Below, one piece after another: positions 24,080 to 37,332 of a DNA stretch of 64,000 bases; positions within the stretch are counted from its first letter, which is position 1; each line of letters starts with the position of its first letter. Under the pieces are notes generated by a model, which worked only from the letters and a program-made list of their open reading frames with translations, ran no database searches and was not told the DNA's origin. The position numbers and the translations under genes are program-made. The DNA is from Pilatotrama ljubarskyi (lineage: Eukaryota; Basidiomycota; Agaricomycetes; Polyporales; Polyporaceae), in contig MU277689.1 of NCBI GenBank assembly GCA_022385805.1, forward strand, positions 62,001 to 126,000. The letters are read 5' to 3'.

Positions 24080-26535
24080 TTACGGCGCGAGGCTAACATG
24101 CAACGGCAACAGCCCGCCCTTCCCATCGACGACCGGCTGCAGCGTCGGCGAGATCTTCTCTACCACCCTCGCCGTCGTCTCGTGGAACTCCAAGCTCCGC
24201 ACCAGCGTCGCCAGAATGACCTTGAACTCGAACACCGCCAGCCGATACCCGATGCAGTTCCGCGGGCCGTCGCAGAACGTCACGAGCCCGCTCCAACCGT
24301 GCGGCAGCTCGCTCGGCGGCGGGACGCCGCCCGGGGTGAGCCAGCGCGAGGGGTCGAAACGCGCGGCGGACGGCCCCCACACCGAGGGGTTGACGTGCAT
24401 GGTCGTGAAGGGGATGTGGAAGACTTGGCCGGCGCGCACGCGCACGGAGGTGAGCTTCTCGCCAGAGGGCGTCGTGATGGGTTTGCTGAGCGGGATGACG
24501 TCGTCCCGGAGGGCGACGCGCTCGGTTTGGGGCGAGGCGGGGTGCAGGCGGAGGCTATAGGAGTTCAGAATAAAAACGGTGAGCGATAGTTATCGGGTGC
24601 AGACGGGAACGGGTGCATTTACCCTTCCTTGACGACGGCGTCGAGGTACTCGAGGCGCTGGACGTCGTCGTAGCTGAGGTCACGGCCGACGCTGCGGATC
24701 TCCTCGCGCAGCTTCTGCTGGACCTCCGGGTTGCGGGCGAGCTCCAGCAGCGTGAAGCTCAACGAGCCCGCGGTCGTCTCGTGGCCGACCATGATGAACG
24801 TGTTCACGTTGTCCACGATCTGCTGGGGCGTCAAGCCCGCGCTCTTCACGACCTTGCCGCTGCCGGCCTCCGCGACGCGCGAGCGCTCCGCCTTGACGAG
24901 GATGCTCATAATATCGCGCCCTTTCTCGTTCACGTTCCCGCTCTCGAGCAGGCGCATGGAGAGCTTGGTCGTGATCTCGCGGATGCGCCCGCCGGCACGG
25001 ATCGCCTCGAGCGGGAGCTTGGTGAGGAGGAGCGTGATGAACGGCACGGCGCGCATGACGAGCATCGCGACGAAGCCACCGAAACCGAGCCCGGTATTGA
25101 CGTGCCCCTCCCAGGACGCGTGGATCTCCTTCGCCTCGGTGCTCTGGCCCGCCTTGAAGTCGTGTCCGAACGCGACGCGCCCGATGATGTCGAGCCTGGT
25201 GACGGCACATGCGCCCACGAACCCGTCAATCCATGATCTGCCTTGACCAGCGCAGATGAGAGACTTACGTGCATGTGGAGGTGTATTCAGTGATGTTGAC
25301 CGTCGCAGCGCCGCCCGCCGAGAGCACGTGGTTCGTCAGCCTGCTCTCCAGCTAGACTCGCAGCGTCGCACATCGCAAGATCCCAATGGGAGCACCGGCG
25401 CAGAGATCGGGCGCAGAGCGGGGGCAATCGGGCGATCAGTGACGGGCCCAGACTTCCTGATCAGGAAGGGGACTTGCCTTTTCGGAGCACTCTGAGATGT
25501 CGTCCGCCATGCCCTTGATGGCTTCCGACCTGCGCCGCAGCGAAGCAAAGTCAGCTTTCTGCGCTTCTCGCCCTTCTCTGCCATATGCTTCCTTGCCGTG
25601 ACCAGACGGTCTCCACGGCCATGCGAATGGCTCAACCAGCACCGGTGGTGCATGCGCCTGTGGCGGCGGCGGCCCAGCATCTCGCCGTACGTGCGGAGGC
25701 GAAGTACGAAGTGCGCCAAAGACAAGGAAAAGGATGGAAAGGAGGATACTCACGAGAAGGCGGGGGCGATGATGCGGCGCTGGGTCTTGTGGTCCTCGCC
25801 CTCGGCCCACACGAGGCCCTTGCCCAGGACGTTCGCGACGGGCGGCCTGAACGCAGGCGACTTCACTGCAACGGAAAGATCGTTGTTAGCATGCAGGCGC
25901 ATTCATGCGTCATCGGGCGCGATGGACACCGGAGTGAGAGCAGCTCGGAAGGGAAGATGTAGCGGAGCGCGGGAAGCACTGGAGCGCTCTCTTCTGAAGG
26001 AGGGCAAGAGAGGGGAAGCGCGAAGAGGAGCAGAAGCAGACGAGATGGTACCGATACTGACCGTAATCGTCCGCGTTCTGGAAGATGTGCTGGACGGCGG
26101 CGTGGTCCGCTGCGACGATCTACCGAGACAGCGTGTGTCAGCGCGACGAGTGCTTGAGGTTATCGGACAAGCGGGACATCTCAAGGCAGACAGACAAATG
26201 GGACAGACGTACGATGTCCGGGTGGAAAAGTGCGCCCTTGACGCGGAAGAAAGGCCCGCAGAGCGCGGCCCACTTTGTGTACGTCTCGGTCGCCTGCCCT
26301 TGGAAGGTGAGCAGCTCGTGGCCCCAGAGCCAATGCGCGAGCTCGCGCGGCTGCGAGGAGCAGAGGTGTGGGTCAGCTACCATTCACAGCTGGCACGCGG
26401 CGGACTGGGACTTACGGCGCTGGGAATGCGGTGGACGTCCTGGCGTCTCCGGTTGGAGAGCCAGCGGACGATGTAGAGGAGGGCGACTGCGGAGAGGAGG
26501 AGGGCGGGGGGCGAGGAGAGGAAGGGGATTGCCAT
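24080..26535 (-). CDS. Cytochrome P450 monooxygenase
   Basis: ER-anchored haem-thiolate monooxygenase. It starts with a hydrophobic anchor (FLSSPPALLLSAVALLYIVR) at 26535. It continues with HWLWGHELLTFQGQATETY, VWAEGEDHKTQRRIIAPAFS (the C-helix WxxxR-like region) and LDIIGRVAFGHDFKAG. The I-helix oxygen-binding motif reads VGHETTAGSLSFTL. The K-helix ExxR reads EGLRLHP, restored by a splice near 24600/24553. The haem loop FCDGPRNCIG lies at about 24256-24285 (FxxGxxxCxG with the cysteine ligand). About seven exons; all key residues are present, so it should be active. The substrate and CYP family are not assignable by eye. No other biosynthetic enzyme lies immediately beside it. Confidence 0.92.
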
Positions 26536-27996
26536 GTTGGGTGGACGCGAGCGAGTAAACGGGACGGGTGCGGGGAGGAGGGGGGACGGGAATTGAAGAG
26601 GTACTTAGTGCCAGTAAGGAGCGTGGAATACGACCCGGAGCGGGCGTCGAGACTTGGACAAGTTAGCGGAATCCCGGAGAGGGGGAATGGGGCGGGGAGC
26701 TGTCAACGGACAGAGATGGCAGGAGGAGCGATGCGGATGAGGAGAGTTCGTTCGGACCAGGGTGAGATGTGTGTGCGTGTGCTGATATGCCCCGATGCAT
26801 GGCGAGCGTGGTCTTAGCCGTCGCGAGCAAATTTCTGACGGGGCTTACGGCGTCGGCGGACGGAGAAGCGCGTTCTGTATTGCCCGCGGCCCACGATGCA
26901 CCTGCGCGAATCCGTCTCACGCGAATGCGCGGACGGAGGAGGGTGCCTCGCCCAGCTTCTGCGGGCGCGGGCGCGGCGGCGGAAGAGACGGGAGAACCTG
27001 CGCGCCGGAATTGATTCGAGGACGCGTGCCAGCTCTGCACAGCGCTCGCATATCCCCACTCAGCCGATAACCACTTTGATGAAATCTCTAAATTAACTTG
27101 ATACCCCGAATCTCCAAGAGAGGCAGGTCTTCGTACCACCCGGTCTGGTTCGCGGCTTCTCGCGCTTCTCGGGGTCCGGGGAGTGCCGAGGTGGCCCAAC
27201 CAACTTGGGCGAGGACAAACACCTGCCCAAAAGCGGACAGAAAGATGACGCCGGGGTGGGACGCGCCCCTTGTATTTTCACGTCCTTCTCGGGGGGAGGG
27301 GCGTTGCCAGCGTAAGTTGCGCCTTTGGGTTTAGGCCGTAAGAACGCTGATCACGCGGGCCTCCAGTGCTGGTGGTGCAATACGATACGGTTGCTGAGGA
27401 ACAGGAGCGCAGCTTGTGCAAGGATGCGATGGCGAGGTGTGAGGAAGTCGTTGACGTTGCCGACTGACGGTCGTGCTACGGACGCGTATATGGCAGCGCT
27501 TGTGTGCGCCTGGCCCATCGTGAGAGCCTGATGGGGTCAAGGCGAGGCCCCGGAAGGGAAAGAGGGCCCAGTGGTGCCTTCATCTGCTCCTCGCTTACGG
27601 CGTTTGCTTGGTAGGCAGCGCCGGCCGGGGAGCCAGCCTGAGCACGAGCTGACGGACAAGGTTCGCTGCATCTCGTGCGCCCTCGCCCGTCCGCCGCACA
27701 CAGTTTTCCAATTTGCGCGTGGGATCCAGACTGGCAACTCACGGCTTCTGATCCTTCCCGAATCCAGCTCGCGCTAAGCTGCGAAGCATTCGCCCCCTCG
27801 GCTCCTTTCAAGCGGTCACGGTGGAGGCCGCAGAGCCAGCCTGGCGCGGGCCATGTAAATATCTGCCGCGCCCGTCCGCAGGGTGTCTCAGAGCCCCCTC
27901 CTCCACCGGGTCGCGTCTCACTTGCTGTCCCTTCCTTCGTCCCTTCCGACCTCTCCCCATCTCCCATCTCCTACCACCCACGCACAGTCCTTCACC
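26536..27996. promoter_or_regulatory. Divergent intergenic region
   Basis: It lies between the P450 start (minus) and the 7-TM paralogue 2 start (plus), so it should carry both promoters. The last 150 bases before 27997 are pyrimidine-rich (CCTTC, CTCCC), as expected near a fungal transcription start. No gene supported. Confidence 0.45.
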
Positions 27997-29686
27997 ATGG
28001 TCGACTGGGATTCGCCGCAGGAGCTCATCAAGGACTCCAGTACGTCTGCATGCATGCACGCACGCACGTCGCCCGTCACGATGCTGATCGCGCGCCGCGT
28101 TCTCTAGGCGTCTTCCTGAAGTTCATGCACGCCCTCGCCGGGCTGTACTTGTGCGCATCCCCGACGCGTGCCTTCCTTTTTGGGCGCGTGCTGACGCGTG
28201 TTGTGTCTGTCTAGTTGGGAATGGGTCACCTCGCTCGACTTTGAGTGGTCGTTCATTACCGGCAAGAAGCGCTTCCACTACCCGGCGGTTCGTGCCTTCT
28301 CCTCTAGTGCACGTCGCGTCCAACCTCTGACGCCGTTATTCTTCGCAGGTGTTCTACTTCCTGAACAGGTACTGCTTGCTGTTCACGATGGTCGGCATGT
28401 GAGCACCTTCGACCTTCGCACTTCTTCGTTTCGTCGCTGACAGACACGTGACTGCAGCATGATCGCGCTGGACACCACGACGTGAGTGCGAATCCGCTTA
28501 CGCGCGCGGTGCCGGTCCTCACTTTGCTCTGCTGCAGCGAGATCAACTGCCAGTCGCTGTACACCTTCAACCAGATCATGGGCCAGGCCGCGTCTGGCCT
28601 GGCCAGCGTCAACCTCTCCATCCGGACGTAAGTCCCAGCGTTCGTCTCTATGCGCGCGCGACGACGGGGTCTGACCTGATTGTCTCGTAGGATGGCGCTG
28701 TGGTCGCACGCCAGATACATCGTGATCCTGATCATCGTCCTCATCCTCGGCCACTGGTCGCTCATCCTCCAAGGTGCGCTTTCTCGCCCCCATTCTCGCC
28801 CCCGCGCCCGCGCTGACACCCATCCGCGTTCGCTCGATAGGCGTCCTGGTGAAGGCGTCCTGGATCGACGGGCAGGGCTGTGTGGTGACCGGGTCGAACA
28901 ACACGATCCTCGCGGCGACGTTCATCTACTCGATGTGCTTCGACCTCATCATCCTGCTCCTCAGCATGTACAAGCTCGTCATCGGCGTCAAGGGCGGCCG
29001 CTCGCAGCTCATGACCCTCCTCTTCAAGGACGGTCTTGTCTACTTCATCATCGCGTAAGCCCACTTCCCATCCTTGCTTCACGAGTGCTGACCTATCTCG
29101 TGCGCGCGCGTGTAGGTTCCTGTCGAACCTGTTGGCGACGGTGTTCATCATGCTCAATTTGAACGCGATCATGAGCGTCATCTTCAACGTCCCCGCGGCC
29201 ATCTTCTCCACTGTAAGCAATGCCCTCTCTTGTCCCGTCTTCGCGACGATCTCTGACAATCCTTGTTCTGTCTTTGTGCACTTTTGCAGATCGTTGCGTG
29301 CCGCGCCGTCCGCCGCCTCACCAACTTCTCGCACCGCGGTCCCGAGGTCTTGTGCGTCCCTTTCTCTCCCTTACCGTGAGTAAGGCGAAGCTGACGCGAA
29401 CGGGGGTGCGTACAGCTCGAGCGGGACCGGCCACAGCTTCCGCGTCGCGAACCCGGCGGCGACCGCGAACACGATCGGGATCGCTCCCAGCGCCCACCGG
29501 GGGACGATCAAGCACAAGTCGGAGCTGAGCAACGGCGTGCACGTGCAGATGCAGACGTTCACGGTCGCGGACGAGGACCACCTGTCGGACTACAACTCGG
29601 AGGGCGACGGGCAGAAGACGAATGTCGCGGACCCCGAGATGGGCGACGCCGAGATCAGCGCAGAGTTCAAGCGGCCGCCGTACTGA
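27997..29686 (+). CDS. Basidiomycete 7-TM orphan membrane protein (paralogue 2)
   Basis: Begins MVDWDSPQELIKDS and ends AEFKRPPY. Exons give FLKFMHALAGLYL, WEWVTSLDFEWSFITGKKRF, VFYFLNRYCLLFTMVGM, NCQSLYTFNQIMGQAASGLA, MALWSHARYIVILIIVLILG, WIDGQGCVVTGSNNTILAAT, DGLVYFIIAFLSNLLATVFI and MLNLNAIMSVIFNVPAAIF. A cytosolic tail follows, rich in Asp/Glu and Ser/Thr. About seven TM helices. It is paralogous to the minus-strand gene at 17650-19365 over its whole length, with the same first residues and intron order. The function of the family is unknown. Roughly nine short introns. Confidence 0.84.
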
Positions 29687-32578
29687 GCGCGCCTTCGCGA
29701 CGTCGCGCGGCGCTGGGGCCGCTGCGCGACGCTAGGCGTTGCTATTCACTCGTTTTGCATTACACGCCTCGTTCTGGGCTTTGCCTGTAGAGGATGGCGA
29801 TCCTCGCGCGCCACGCACGCGCGGCGCCGTACAGCTTACCCATTCACACATTCTTGCTTATACCACGGAACCTCGCCGCCGCTAGCATCGCCCCGCGCGC
29901 GAAGTCGAACCCGGAGAACCCAAAAGGAGAACTTGGACCCCTCACCACTTGGAACCACACACCATACTTGCTCGCTGCTTGGTCAATCGTTGCTGCTCTG
30001 ATGTACATTCGCTGCTGTGTATAAAAGTGCGCTTAATTTTCCGTTCCTATTCCTCCGTGAGGAGTGCGTGTGTGTGCGGATGTGCTGACGGTGAGACCTC
30101 CCGTTCCTTTTCGGTGACTCCGCTTGTCCGTCGCGTGCCGCGCTGCCCCACATGCGAATCGCCCTGAACTGCGCCCGATCGCTCCAACCTCACGCTTCTT
30201 TCGTGCGCAATCGCCGCCATTCAAAACAACACACCGTCACCTCTCGATCGCTCGCTCGTCGACGTTCCGGATCGCGCTTCTCGAAACGCGTTGCGCTGTG
30301 CGACGCGCTCTTCCTCGCATCCAACTCTATTCGATCCGGCATCTCTCCGGCCCCGCACGCGTGCACTCCGTCGCTCGTCGGACAGAGCAGCCACCCACGG
30401 GACGCACCCACCATCATCTGCTACGTAGTCGCTGTCCATACGCTGTCGCTCTTTTTCTTTTCTGCATGATACCCCCGCGCACTACTGCACTCGCTTCCCG
30501 CTAGATATCGGACACTCATTTGGTTTAGAACGGAGGAGGGAAGGTTAGACGATACGGTATCATTACCCCCGGACGCAGTGTAATCGCATCTTGTCGTACT
30601 CGATCAACTATCCAATCGTCAAGCAAATTAGATGATCCGCACCCCGACGTTCGTAGCCGACCGTCGTATCTCGTAGCCCTCCTCGCGCCGCCGTTGGGGG
30701 AAGCCGCACTTTTCAAAGTCTCCCTGCGTGTGACGACCCACGGTGCGCACACAAAGGCTGCCCGCGTACGTACCCCCATGCCGCAGCAAGGGCCAGGACA
30801 CGAGCAGCGCTACGTAAGGCCCCGTATGCCATGTAACCCTCTATGGCCTTGCGTTGGTGCGAGTGGCAATTGACTTTGAGGCGTTACGGTGACGTCGGCT
30901 ACTTATAAACCACTTGACGTGCCCCGCTCGCCGTGTGCCTCACAACGCTCGGGCTGTGCAACGCGGAGTCCCCTGAGCGAACTTGCCAAGCCTCGTCGGG
31001 CCGAGGCGAAGGCCGCACTTCAGCCGTTCCTAGTAATCACACCGTCTGGCAAGCAGCTCGTCACAGTCGGATGGCTAGTGGATCGCGAGCAACGAGTTCG
31101 GCTGATTGCCAAGACGGAAACTCTTACACGAATATCAACCTGAATATCATTGCATTCCACCAGCCGCAGTCGGGGGACCTGAGGCCTGAGTCCTTGGTTC
31201 TTTGCAGAGAAGGCGCAGTAAGCGAGCCTGAAGCTTGATCAAGGTCCACTTTGAGGTTGAAGGTCACTGCCATATCGAGAGGACCTACATGTGAGATCTG
31301 GGGCCTGGATGGACGGGGGTAGCTACGCGGCGTGATCGTACTGCCTCCGTATCTGAAATCTCAGCAACCCCAACCTGTAAAGTGCAGAAGGGTACCCACG
31401 CAGCGGTAAACATGGAGCACGCACCGCGCGGCGGGCGCCGCGGAAGCAAGACACGGAGAGAAAGGGGGGATTATCTTGTTGCGCACTGGCACTTGAGTAA
31501 GACGCCGAGGCTTGCATCTCAGCCCAGTGTTGAGTTGCCACTCGCGAGTGCGCGCACACGCTGGTGGGCTGATTGGTGAGATCCTGCATGACTATGCATC
31601 TTCAGCTGTCTTGAGGTGATCTGCCGCCCCGGGCCGCCTTAGGCCCTCCTCCCGTGCGTGTCTGTACGCTCTCGGACCCGCGCGGTACTTGCGGGGACCC
31701 GACGCAGCCTGACGACGTGAGCGCAGCTCTCATAGATGAGAAACCAGGGCCCCTGGCTACCTACGTAGTGGTTCCTGCCCAGACGGTCAGCGTGGCTACT
31801 ACTACCGGTGTCAGTGGAAAGTCAGACGCCTCCTCGCGTACCTTCACTGCGGTTCACACAGCGGCACTGCTGCTGCACCTGGCTCGCGCGATAAGCCCGT
31901 GCATCTCTACCTTCTTCCACGGGCTCAGGGTGACTTTGGCTCCGCGCAGAGTTCCCGGCGTAACGTCCGCGTGGACGGTCAGGGGCGGTCGTCTATCGCT
32001 ATGAAATGTATGCACTGCAGATACGCACGCGTTGGCCTGCTTCAGCACTCACCATCACACTGCGCCTGTGCATCCATTACGAGAGGGCTTGTCAAAAGAT
32101 CTTGAAACAGGCTTTGCCATGTATCTTCGACGCGCAAGGTGACGGTCGACGCCGATCGTGCGAGATCTCAGATCGTCGATCATACACATGAGTGACCGGT
32201 CAGTGTAGTATGCGATGTTTGACCATGCGAGGACACGCCCAGAAGTCTAAAGAAAGAAAGGCGAGACCTGATGCTTATGAGGGATATTGATGATGGTGAG
32301 TACCATATGAAACTGCTTCATGGTGAACGAACCCTGGACCATGAGCACCGTCCCGGCAATATCGCAGCCGCTGCTCGGCGCACCGCGGTTTCATGGGGTC
32401 GTCGCAGTTCTGATACAGCTGCAAACATTGCACGCGCACAAGCGCATCTATTTAAAAGCGACGGCGAAAATGATCTGCGGAACGCGATACGAAAAAGAAA
32501 AAAAAAAAATCAAAATGAAGCCGCAACGCCAAGTTGGCAAGACTTACCATCTAACGAACCTCTCGATTGAGAGAGAGA
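29687..32578. other. Long gene-poor region
   Basis: Contains the 3' flank of the 7-TM gene and nothing I can assign. Plus 31654-32004 (about 116 codons, with a TYVVVPAQTVSVATTTG stretch) is the best open frame but lacks a family match and a good start. An A-rich run lies near 32490-32512. Confidence 0.35.
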
Positions 32579-34619
32579 CTAGCCCTCGATCTGCTTTCCG
32601 CTGCGCGGAATACATCCCCACGTCACAAACAGCAGTCCCATCAACGCAACGACCCTGCGGGCGCGAGCCGCCGCTTGTCAGCGCTCTGCACCGAAAACAA
32701 TCGACTCCGACGGGACTCACAGCGGTTGCAGAGCACCTATACCCGTTTTTGACGCGATCGCCCCAGTGATGAACGGGAACACCGCTCCACCAGCAGAGCC
32801 CCAGCTCGCAATCCAGCCGACGCAGCCAGAGATCAGGTCTGGAGGCAGGATGCGCCCAGCGTGGTTCGTCATGATGGGGAAGAGAGGCCCGAGGAAGAAG
32901 CCGACGAGGGCGACGCATATCGCGTCCCCCACGAGCGACGGTACGAGCCAGACGACGAGCTGGAGTCTGCCCAGGGGTTACTGTGAGCCATGGGACAGCT
33001 GGGACGGCCTTAGAGAACGTGTTCGTGCCTTACCCTATGCAGGTGAGGATATACAGGAAGATGGCGCGCCGCTCGCCGATCTGTAGAGTAAGTGGATAGA
33101 TGAAGCGTATGCAGTGTGACAGGACACGCGAGCGGTCAGACGTACCAGTCTGCTCAAGGGTAGCAGCGCTACTCTCCCGATCATGATACCTGCATACCGC
33201 GCGATTCAGTGGTTCACTACGTCGCGAAGCAGTAGCATCTATGCGTCGACGTACCCCCAAACAAACCAGAAGGTATATATCCAGAGTCTGGGCCACCATG
33301 GCGCAGGTTGATGGCGTACGTGACGATCCAGCCTAGCAGTATGGACAACTTAGCGTCAAGCGAGATTCCAACGATCGAAAAGGACGTGCTCCCGATTGAA
33401 ACCTCTATGCCGACGTAGACGAAGGCAAACAAAGCCATTAGATGCACGACCCGCAGACGGAATCCCCGCTTGTACCGATTCCACAGTGAGTCCGGTTGCC
33501 TCTCTGGAGGAGACTGTCCGATCTCTCGTGCGCAGTCTTCGACAATGTCAGTAGAGACACCACATCGTTGATAATGAGCGTCACCTTCTAGGCGTTGGAA
33601 TCTGAAAATAACGATTTGCATCACGACGGTGATTATGAGCAGGCCAATGTGGACGAGATAGACGAAGGACCAATGCTGGATTCGCGCGAACTTTGTCGAG
33701 ATGAGCGGAGAACCCATAGCTCCAAGCCCTACAACGCGTCAGCAAGATCTCCAAGTCGAGAACGGGACGCGTGAATGGTTTGCATACCGTACACGCCATG
33801 AAGGATCCCGAACCGCGTCGACGCCTTGCCCACACTCACGCTTGCGAGGAAGACGTTGGACCCGGAGTTCTGTGGCGTGTCGTGCGAATAGTTCAACATA
33901 CCAGGCTCTCGCCGAGACCTGCCATCGGTCGACGCACCAGGATGGCTCCCCCACAGCCAATGAAGAAGTACGCCGCGACGAACACGGGGAATGGCACCGC
34001 AGCCGCCTCAAGAGAGTAGGCCACCATCATGGAGATGGAGGCTGCGAATATACAATAAGCGACAAGATGCGTCCTACTGAAGCAGTGGTGAGACATACCC
34101 ATCACTACGAGCTGTTTCGCGAGAACGACTCAATCAGCGAACTTATAACTACGAGACGGTTCACTCACTAGGCCGTATCCTAGACGGTCGGTCAAGTACA
34201 GGAATGTACATGAGCCGACCACTGCACCAATGCAGCTCACTACGAAGACCAGCGATACGATCGCATAGCCAACCTGAAGCGGATGAAACCGGCCTGGTCA
34301 GTCGGACAGCCATGTCTATAACAAGGTAGGAAGAACTCACCTGATAGACATCTTGGAGACGAGGAAGCAAAGGCCCGAGAGTCCCATCGTTCCACCCAGA
34401 TACAAAGATGGAGCAGCACAGAGTCACAAACTGCATGAGCGCCCTGCGACGCATCGCAGACGTCTGACCGCTGCTTTCTATACCACCCGTCGACTGGCCC
34501 TCCGAGTCCTCAGCCACGCTAGATACAACGTGGGCGGTCTGAGTCTTCTCTGAGGCATCGGAACCCTTGCTCTGCCTGCCGATGCACTCCTTACCATCTA
34601 CATGCTCTACGACCTTCAT
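32579..34619 (-). CDS. MFS transporter, Bsc6-like (copy B)
   Basis: Starts MKVVEHVDGKECIGRQSKG (34619) and ends with the exon VVALMGLLFVTWGCIPRSG at 32579. The family core reads MRRRALMQFVTLCCSIFVSG and WNDGTLGPLLPRLQDVYQ. Later exons give AYSLEAAAVPFPVFVAAYFF, GLGAMGSPLISTKFARIQHW, VVHLMALFAFVYVGIEVSIG, GWIVTYAINLRHGGPDSGYI and GPLFPIMTNHAGRILPPDL. About twelve TM helices and a dozen exons in the same order as copies A, C and D. It is the most diverged of the minus-strand trio: the helix normally reading GRVALLWLNKK is GRVALLPLSRL here. An in-frame extension to an upstream ATG exists, but the chosen start matches the length of C and D. The substrate is unknown. Confidence 0.83.
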
Positions 34620-35332
34620 CGTCGTCAGAGTAGTGGAACTGCTTGAACCCTGGGAGGAGCGACACTCGCCGGGAATTGACGCTCCAACGGCACGAAGTTG
34701 TAGACGTAAGTGTGGAAGACACATGACCTGCCTTACACAACCCAGCGGGTGCAAGGACCGTGGCCTGGACGACATCACGGTACTGAGACTGGCCAGTTCC
34801 AATGAACCTTCTGCCGAGAGTACACGGTACACGACGCTTGCACATGCGCAGTGGTAGGCTCTCCACCACATTTCGCAGACGCTCAACCAATTGGCGCCTA
34901 ACGCTTACCGTAACCACTCCGAGCCAGGCCAGCCACTCAAATGAAGTACATCTCGCTGAGGGTGTCCAAGGAACGAGGTATGCGCATCGCCGTGCAGGAG
35001 CTGCTACTAGTAAGATATCCGCTCCGCTGTAGCGGTTCGTATGCACCGTTTTTCATGTGCCGCTGGGTCGTTATGCACCGTTTTCCATGTGCCGCTGGGT
35101 CGTTATGACTTGACCTTGAAACTAGTAATGCCAGTGACGCCGGCGAACATCGCGCTGTCCGAATTCATGGGCGTGACTTGAGTAGTGAGTGCACGCCACA
35201 CAGACATTCTCTCGTTGGTCTCTTCGCTCTAGGATCTTCATAATGACATGCAACCTATTCGGCCGGTCAGTTCAGCACGGCGGGGATGTTGGCCTCTTAC
35301 TGATGGAAAACCATGAATATCCGATGGATTTG
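34620..35332. other. Intergenic with tandem repeat
   Basis: Promoter of copy B and 3' flank of copy C. It includes the 32-bp duplicated unit annotated separately. Confidence 0.5.
35041..35104. repeat. 32-bp tandem duplication (2 copies)
   Basis: Units at 35041-35072 and 35073-35104 begin ATGCACCGTT and end TGGGTCGTT. They are identical except for one T/C difference. The number of copies is only two. Confidence 0.95.
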
Positions 35333-37332
35333 TCATTTCATGGCCTCGCGAGTACGTGGCACGAAGGTCCAAATGACCAACATAAGGAACATCATCGCTA
35401 TCAACCTAGAATCTGGCTTAAGTCTTGTATTCCACAACAAGCTCGCGGTCCAGCTCACAGTGGCTGCAAACTCGCAATGCTAGTCTTCGACGCGATCACT
35501 CCAGTAATGAATGGGAAGACGGCCGCCCCCGCGGATCCAAAGCTCGCGATCCAACCGACGGCTCCAGAGATGAGCTCGGACGGGAGGACATTGCCCGCGT
35601 GGTTCATGACGATCGGATAGATGGGTCCGAGGAAGAACCCGACGAAGGATACGCAGATCACGTCAGTGAGTAGGTCGGGGACTAGCCATGCGACGAGCTC
35701 CAGTCTGTGCGGGTTATAGCAATAAGCGCGAAGTGCGAGACGCAAGCGGGTGGAGACGTACGCGAGACAGATCACTACGTAGAGGAAGATGACCCGCCAT
35801 TCGCCGACCTGTCGTACATGAAGATGTGAGAAGTTATCACTGATTCGTAGCAGGGCGTGGAATGAATTTACCTTCTTGTTGAGCCGTAAGAGGGCGACAC
35901 GCCCGACTGTCAATCCTGTATAGTGCTGAGGACACTCCGCCACTGCTGTTCGTCGGATAACCACGTACCGCCGAAGAAGCCCGATGAGATGTAGCCTGAG
36001 TTCGGTCCGTCATGACGTTCATTGATGATAAACGTGACAATCCATCCTAGATACACGATCTCTCAAGTCAAAGCACGGAGCGATCGTACCTTGCTGTACT
36101 AACCTCCGATAGTGACCTCGACGCCAACGTATATGAAGAGGAAGAAGGCCATCAGGTGAACCGCGCGGAGGCGGAATACCTGCTTGTACTTGCTCACGCC
36201 GGCTACCGATTCCTTCGTCTTCTCCGGAGGTGGCTGGCCAATCTCTTGCAGGCAATCTGTCAAGTCCCGCAGGTGTTCTCGTCAGGCACATCAGCCGTGG
36301 CAGAGCAATCCACGGCATACCTTCCTGACTCTTGAAGCGGAATGCTAAAATCTCTAGGATGGCGTTGATGAACGTGAGTCCGATATGTACGATATAGACC
36401 AAAGACCATCGCGGCAGATGTGCAAACTGCGTCGACACCAACGGGGCGAACACGGCTCCGACGCCGTAGAGAGCATTCACAATACCCATCTTGTTAGAAC
36501 TGTTTTCGGACAGACTGGCAATGAATGCATTGGAGCCAGCGTCCTGAAGGTGAGGACATTCTTATGAGACTGTACATCGGGCAGATCCAGCGTCACTTAC
36601 CAGAAACGACATGCCAAAGCCGTTGAACAAGAAGCCAATGACGTATAGTGGAAACGGCGGCGCAGATGCCTCCAGCGCGAAGCCAATCATGCCCATCATG
36701 GAGGCTGCTCTTGTTTGTCACTGTGCAAGCGATAGGTGAAGCGGGGGCGTTTTACCAAAGACAACCATCTGCAAGGATCGTAGGTATCAATAGGCACAGA
36801 CTTGGTGGCTGGCCAATAGCGCGACTCACCACTCCGAACCGAAAGCGATCCGTAAGATACATATAGGAGAATGCGCCAGTAAGGAAACCCTGTCAACGGA
36901 GGTACTGAGCACATCGGTGCGTTGGAGTACTGGAGAGATACTACCAATGTACTCGTGAAGAAGATCAATGAGACGACCGCGTAGCCTACCTTATCATCGT
37001 GCACATACTCAGTATGCAGCAATCCGGTGAGTATGAAGGATACGCACACGATAGATTTCCTGAAGACGAGGCAGAAGCGGGCCCACTGTGCCGTCGTTCC
37101 AGCCCGCGACGTAGCTCGACCAACACAGCGTGCCGAACTGTATCCATCCTTTGCGACTCATAGCAGATGTCTGAGCGGGATCGGGCGACTCTTCATACTG
37201 AAGCGACGCAGTTCGGATGACACCGCTATGTTTGACCTCCTTAGACTCGGAGACATCTTCATTGTGTTTTGCCTGGAGGGGCGGAGGCGTAGCACAGTCA
37301 ACGAAAGGCGTAGGGAAGGGAGGGTCGTCCAT
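35333..37332 (-). CDS. MFS transporter, Bsc6-like (copy C)
   Basis: Begins MDDPPFPTPFVDCATPPP (37332) and ends LIAMMFLMLVIWTFVPRTRE plus a short tail at 35333. The core is MSRKGWIQFGTLCWSSYVAG, WNDGTVGPLLPRLQEIYR, ALEASAPPFPLYVIGFLFNG, KMGIVNALYGVGAVFAPLVS, AVHLMAFFLFIYVGVEVTIG and GPIYPIVMNHAGNVLPSEL. Very similar to copy D in protein, exon order and 5' flank, so C and D are a recent tandem duplication. There is an in-frame upstream ATG giving a longer N-terminus, but the chosen start parallels D. I found no stop or frameshift. Substrate unknown; it could have diverged in expression rather than specificity. Confidence 0.84.

Noticed and set aside
23802..24560. 252-codon plus-strand frame
   Set aside because: Largely antisense to the haem-binding exon of the P450.
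25598..26476. 292-codon plus-strand frame
   Set aside because: Antisense to the 5' exons of the P450, whose motifs are clear on the other strand.
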